Shown in pieces: positions 61,523 through 64,000 of a stretch of 64,000 nt of DNA (position 1 is the first letter of the stretch; every line of letters begins with the position of its first letter). Both the position numbers and the translations under genes were made by a program. Below the pieces are notes generated by a model. That model had not been told where the DNA came from and did no database searches. It saw nothing but the letters and a program-made list of their open reading frames with translations. The DNA comes from Synechococcus sp. UW140 (GTDB lineage Bacteria; Cyanobacteriota; Cyanobacteriia; PCC-6307; Cyanobiaceae): positions 1 through 64,000 of the forward strand of contig CAMAVE010000001.1 in assembly GCA_945861595.1 (NCBI GenBank). The letters run 5' to 3'.

Positions 61523-62118
61523 TGGCGATGGCTCCAATCCGCCTGGGCCTCCGTCGCATCCGCCAGCAAGGACTCCTGGCCACAGGTCGGCTCAGCCGCA
61601 GCCTCAAAGCAAACGGGCTAGGCGATCAGGCCTTCCTGAGCCAGGTCCATCGCTTCGAGCGCCTCCTGGCCAAGCTGCTTGCGGCGGCCATGATCGTGGT
61701 GCTGGTCGTGGCCACGGGCGAGCTGGTGATCACCCTGATCAACCAGCTCTTGGGTGGGTCAAGCCACTGGCTTGGCAACGACATGACCCGCTTTCTTGAC
61801 CAGATCCTGGCCCTGCTCATTGCTCTGGAGGTGTTGCAGAACCTCACCGCCTACCTGCGCGACCATGTCGTCCAGATCGAGCTGGTGTTGATCACGGCCC
61901 TCACGGCCCTGGCCCGCAAGGTGATCGTCATGCCCGAAGGGATGCTCAAGAGCCCCGGCGAACTGGCGGGGCTGGGGGTGGCGGTGCTGGCCCTGTCGAG
62001 CGCCTACTGGCTGGTCCGCCAGTCCCACAGCAGTCGGAGTCCTACCAGAAGAGAGCCAACCAGCGGGTTCCCGGAGCCGGATCGGTCGCTTCAACCCGGT
62101 GACGCCGCCGAGGGGTGA
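61519..62118 (+). CDS. PsiE-family phosphate-starvation-inducible membrane protein
   Basis: ALEVLQNLTAYLRDHVVQIELVLITALTALARKVIVM. Confidence 0.85.
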   Translation: MMAMAPIRLGLRRIRQQGLLATGRLSRSLKANGLGDQAFLSQVHRFERLLAKLLAAAMIVVLVVATGELVITLINQLLGGSSHWLGNDMTRFLDQILALLIALEVLQNLTAYLRDHVVQIELVLITALTALARKVIVMPEGMLKSPGELAGLGVAVLALSSAYWLVRQSHSSRSPTRREPTSGFPEPDRSLQPGDAAEG

Positions 62119-62635
62119 TCAGCAGGCTGTCGCCCGCCTTGAGGCTGCGGGCCTGGGCTTCATCGGCAAAGCGCAACTGCGCCTTGCCCTGAAGCAGCAG
62201 CACCCATTCGCTTTCGATCTGGTCGTACCAAAAGCCCGGGGGATTGGCGAACTCGCAGGAATGGATCAGCTCCAGCCGCAGCTGGCCCGGGCCCAGCAAC
62301 CGGTCGCTGCGCTCCTGGCCTGGAGTGGGACAGGCTCCTGAGAGCAGGTTCTGGCCTGAACCGTTGTCCCCATCAGCCAGCAGCGCCAGGTCCCTGTCCT
62401 GGAGATCTGCCCCGTCACGCGCGATCGACACCATCGGCTGGCTGCCCTGGCTAGGGGGCTCTCCCCAGCGCCTGGCGATGTCAAAACCGAAACTGCTGGC
62501 CAGATCCACCACCTGCTGGTGGTTGGCGCAGTCGCTGAGGCGCTGCCGGAAAGCGGGATCGGCCTCGCTGAGGGCCACAAAGGCATTCAGCTGGCGCACC
62601 TTCTCAAGAAACTGCTGCAACTGGGCTTCCGCCAT
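62042..62635 (-). CDS. Nif11-like N-terminal domain fused to cupin domain
   Basis: MAEAQLQQFLEKVRQLNAFVALSEADPAFRQRLSDCANHQQVVDLASSFGFDIARRWGE (Nif11-like) then WYDQIESEWVLLLQGKAQLRFADEAQARSLKAGDSLLITPRRRHRVEAT (cupin). Confidence 0.78.
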   Translation of the reverse strand: MAEAQLQQFLEKVRQLNAFVALSEADPAFRQRLSDCANHQQVVDLASSFGFDIARRWGEPPSQGSQPMVSIARDGADLQDRDLALLADGDNGSGQNLLSGACPTPGQERSDRLLGPGQLRLELIHSCEFANPPGFWYDQIESEWVLLLQGKAQLRFADEAQARSLKAGDSLLITPRRRHRVEATDPAPGTRWLALFW

Positions 62636-63114
62636 CAGCTCACGGTGGGGAGGGATTTGGTCATGCGGTAGCGCCGAAACAGGATGCCGTCGATCAGGAG
62701 AGCCTCGACCCAGGCCACTCTCCAGCCCCGCCGCCGTAACAGGGGCAGGGACAACTGGCTGGCTTCGGTGCGGAGCTGGCCCAGGCCCTGGCTGCTGGCC
62801 AGGGCCTCCAAGCGATCCAACAAGCGGCTGGCGTGGCCTTGCCGGACAGAACGGCCGCGGCAGTAGAGCAAGGACAGGCGATCGGCCGGCTCCATCACGG
62901 CAAAGGCTTCGATCTCACCAGATTCGCTACAACTCGCCAAGCCGCTGCCTTGGTTCAGGGCAGCCGCCAAAGGGCCAGGGGCACCAACCTGACTCAACCA
63001 GGCAGCCACTTGGCGGTCGCCATAGGGACCAGGGGCCTGGCTTGACACCGCATCGCCATAGATCGCCAGAAGCTCGCAGTGATCAGCGGGCGTCAAGGCA
63101 CGAATGGGGGCCAT
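62635..63114 (-). CDS. GNAT-family N-acetyltransferase
   Basis: IEAFAVMEPADRLSLLYCRGRSVRQGHASRLLDRLEALASSQG. Confidence 0.8.
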   Translation of the reverse strand: MAPIRALTPADHCELLAIYGDAVSSQAPGPYGDRQVAAWLSQVGAPGPLAAALNQGSGLASCSESGEIEAFAVMEPADRLSLLYCRGRSVRQGHASRLLDRLEALASSQGLGQLRTEASQLSLPLLRRRGWRVAWVEALLIDGILFRRYRMTKSLPTVS

Positions 63115-63314
63115 GGCGAACGATTCGATGATTGCCAGAATGGCAGCAATGGTGTAAGGACTAACAGTAGCGATCGATCCGACAACCGCGCCAACCACTA
63201 TTGAAGACGACGAAACTATTGCAGGGAATGCAACAGTCAGCTCAAAGGCCGCGCCTATTGTCACCGTCGCAGCCGATGCTGTAATTTAAAGTGGTCATTG
63301 TTTTCCACCTCCCG

Positions 63315-63677
63315 ATGCTCACCGGATCTGAATTGCTGTCCAAGGTCAAGGAACTCGGCGACGCCAGCAAATCCGAAGTCGTGCGGGCCTGCGGCTATGT
63401 GTCCAGCAAAAAGGACGGCGCCGATCGCTTGAACTTCACGGCCTTCTACGAAGCCCTACTGGAAGCCAAGGGGGTTGAATTCGGAGCCAACAGCAAGATC
63501 GGCAAGGGAGGCCGCAAGCTCAGCTATGTGGCCACAGTTCAAGGCAACGGCAACCTGCTGATTGGTAAGGCCTATACCGCCCTGCTGGAACTCAACCCCG
63601 GCGATGAATTTGACATCAAGCTGGGTCGTAAGCAGATCCGCCTGATCCCCGTCGGCGGCAACGACGACGAGGAGTGA
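63315..63677 (+). CDS. AbrB-family (cyAbrB) transcriptional regulator
   Basis: LTGSELLSKVKELGDASKSEVVRACGYVSSKKDGADRLNFTAFYEALLEAKG. Confidence 0.93.
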   Translation: MLTGSELLSKVKELGDASKSEVVRACGYVSSKKDGADRLNFTAFYEALLEAKGVEFGANSKIGKGGRKLSYVATVQGNGNLLIGKAYTALLELNPGDEFDIKLGRKQIRLIPVGGNDDEE

Positions 63678-63769
63678 GCCCCGGCGCCGAAGCGCCAAGC
63701 CCATCCCAAATCCCGCGAGCAGTTAATCTGGGGTTACAGATTAATCCTTCCAGATCAACCCTGGCTGTT

Positions 63770-63803
63770 CCCCTGGATCGCCCCAAGCGATTCAGGGGTT
63801 TTT
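63770..63803 (+). terminator. Rho-independent terminator downstream of cyAbrB
   Basis: CCCCTGgATCGC - CCCAA - GCGATtCAGGGG - TTTTT. Confidence 0.8.
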
Positions 63804-64000
63804 ATCGGCTCTGCCTGGGAGACCAGGGCTCCCCCTCCGGGCCAACCCAATCGGGCCCCACCTAGGCTCGCCCCAGATGCCTCCCTGGCTTGTTCACACC
63901 CCTATCCCCCATCACTCCAATCGCCAGAACGGTGACCGATTGGGCCCAATCCCTTGCCCAATCCCTAGCCCAAATCCTTCGCCTGGGCCTTGTCCTGAAT

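Overview
The window is high-G+C cyanobacterial chromosome of the Synechococcus/Cyanobium type. The assignment rests on Psb29/Thf1, PetN, phosphoribulokinase, Ycf20, Ycf55-like, DUF3727 and cyAbrB homologues. Most of it is densely packed housekeeping genes: ftsH 3' end, clpP, clpS, purK, aroB, nadA, hisA, hisIE, fumC, proB, lpxD, leuB, prk, accD, fba, fur and a sigma-70 factor. No rRNA, convincing tRNA, CRISPR array or intact transposase was seen. The points most worth follow-up are: (1) a degenerate sigma54-activator-like AAA+ domain fused to a NapH/CcoG-like polyferredoxin membrane module (21487-23712); (2) a truncated KaiC-like gene with a 4-bp duplication frameshift, whose restored tail resembles a KaiB C-terminus and overlaps a PAS/HD-GYP gene by ATGA (48825-50957); (3) a Nif11-like/cupin fusion (62042-62635); (4) several small membrane ORFs missing from the >=60 aa ORF track, including one 3 bp after petN; (5) a lower-G+C island with a GT39-like membrane protein and apparent gene remnants (about 6.9-10.4 kb); (6) several short tandem-repeat arrays (12-27 bp period), many lying at gene ends. 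All assignments come from reading the sequence and recalled family motifs. No database search was run.
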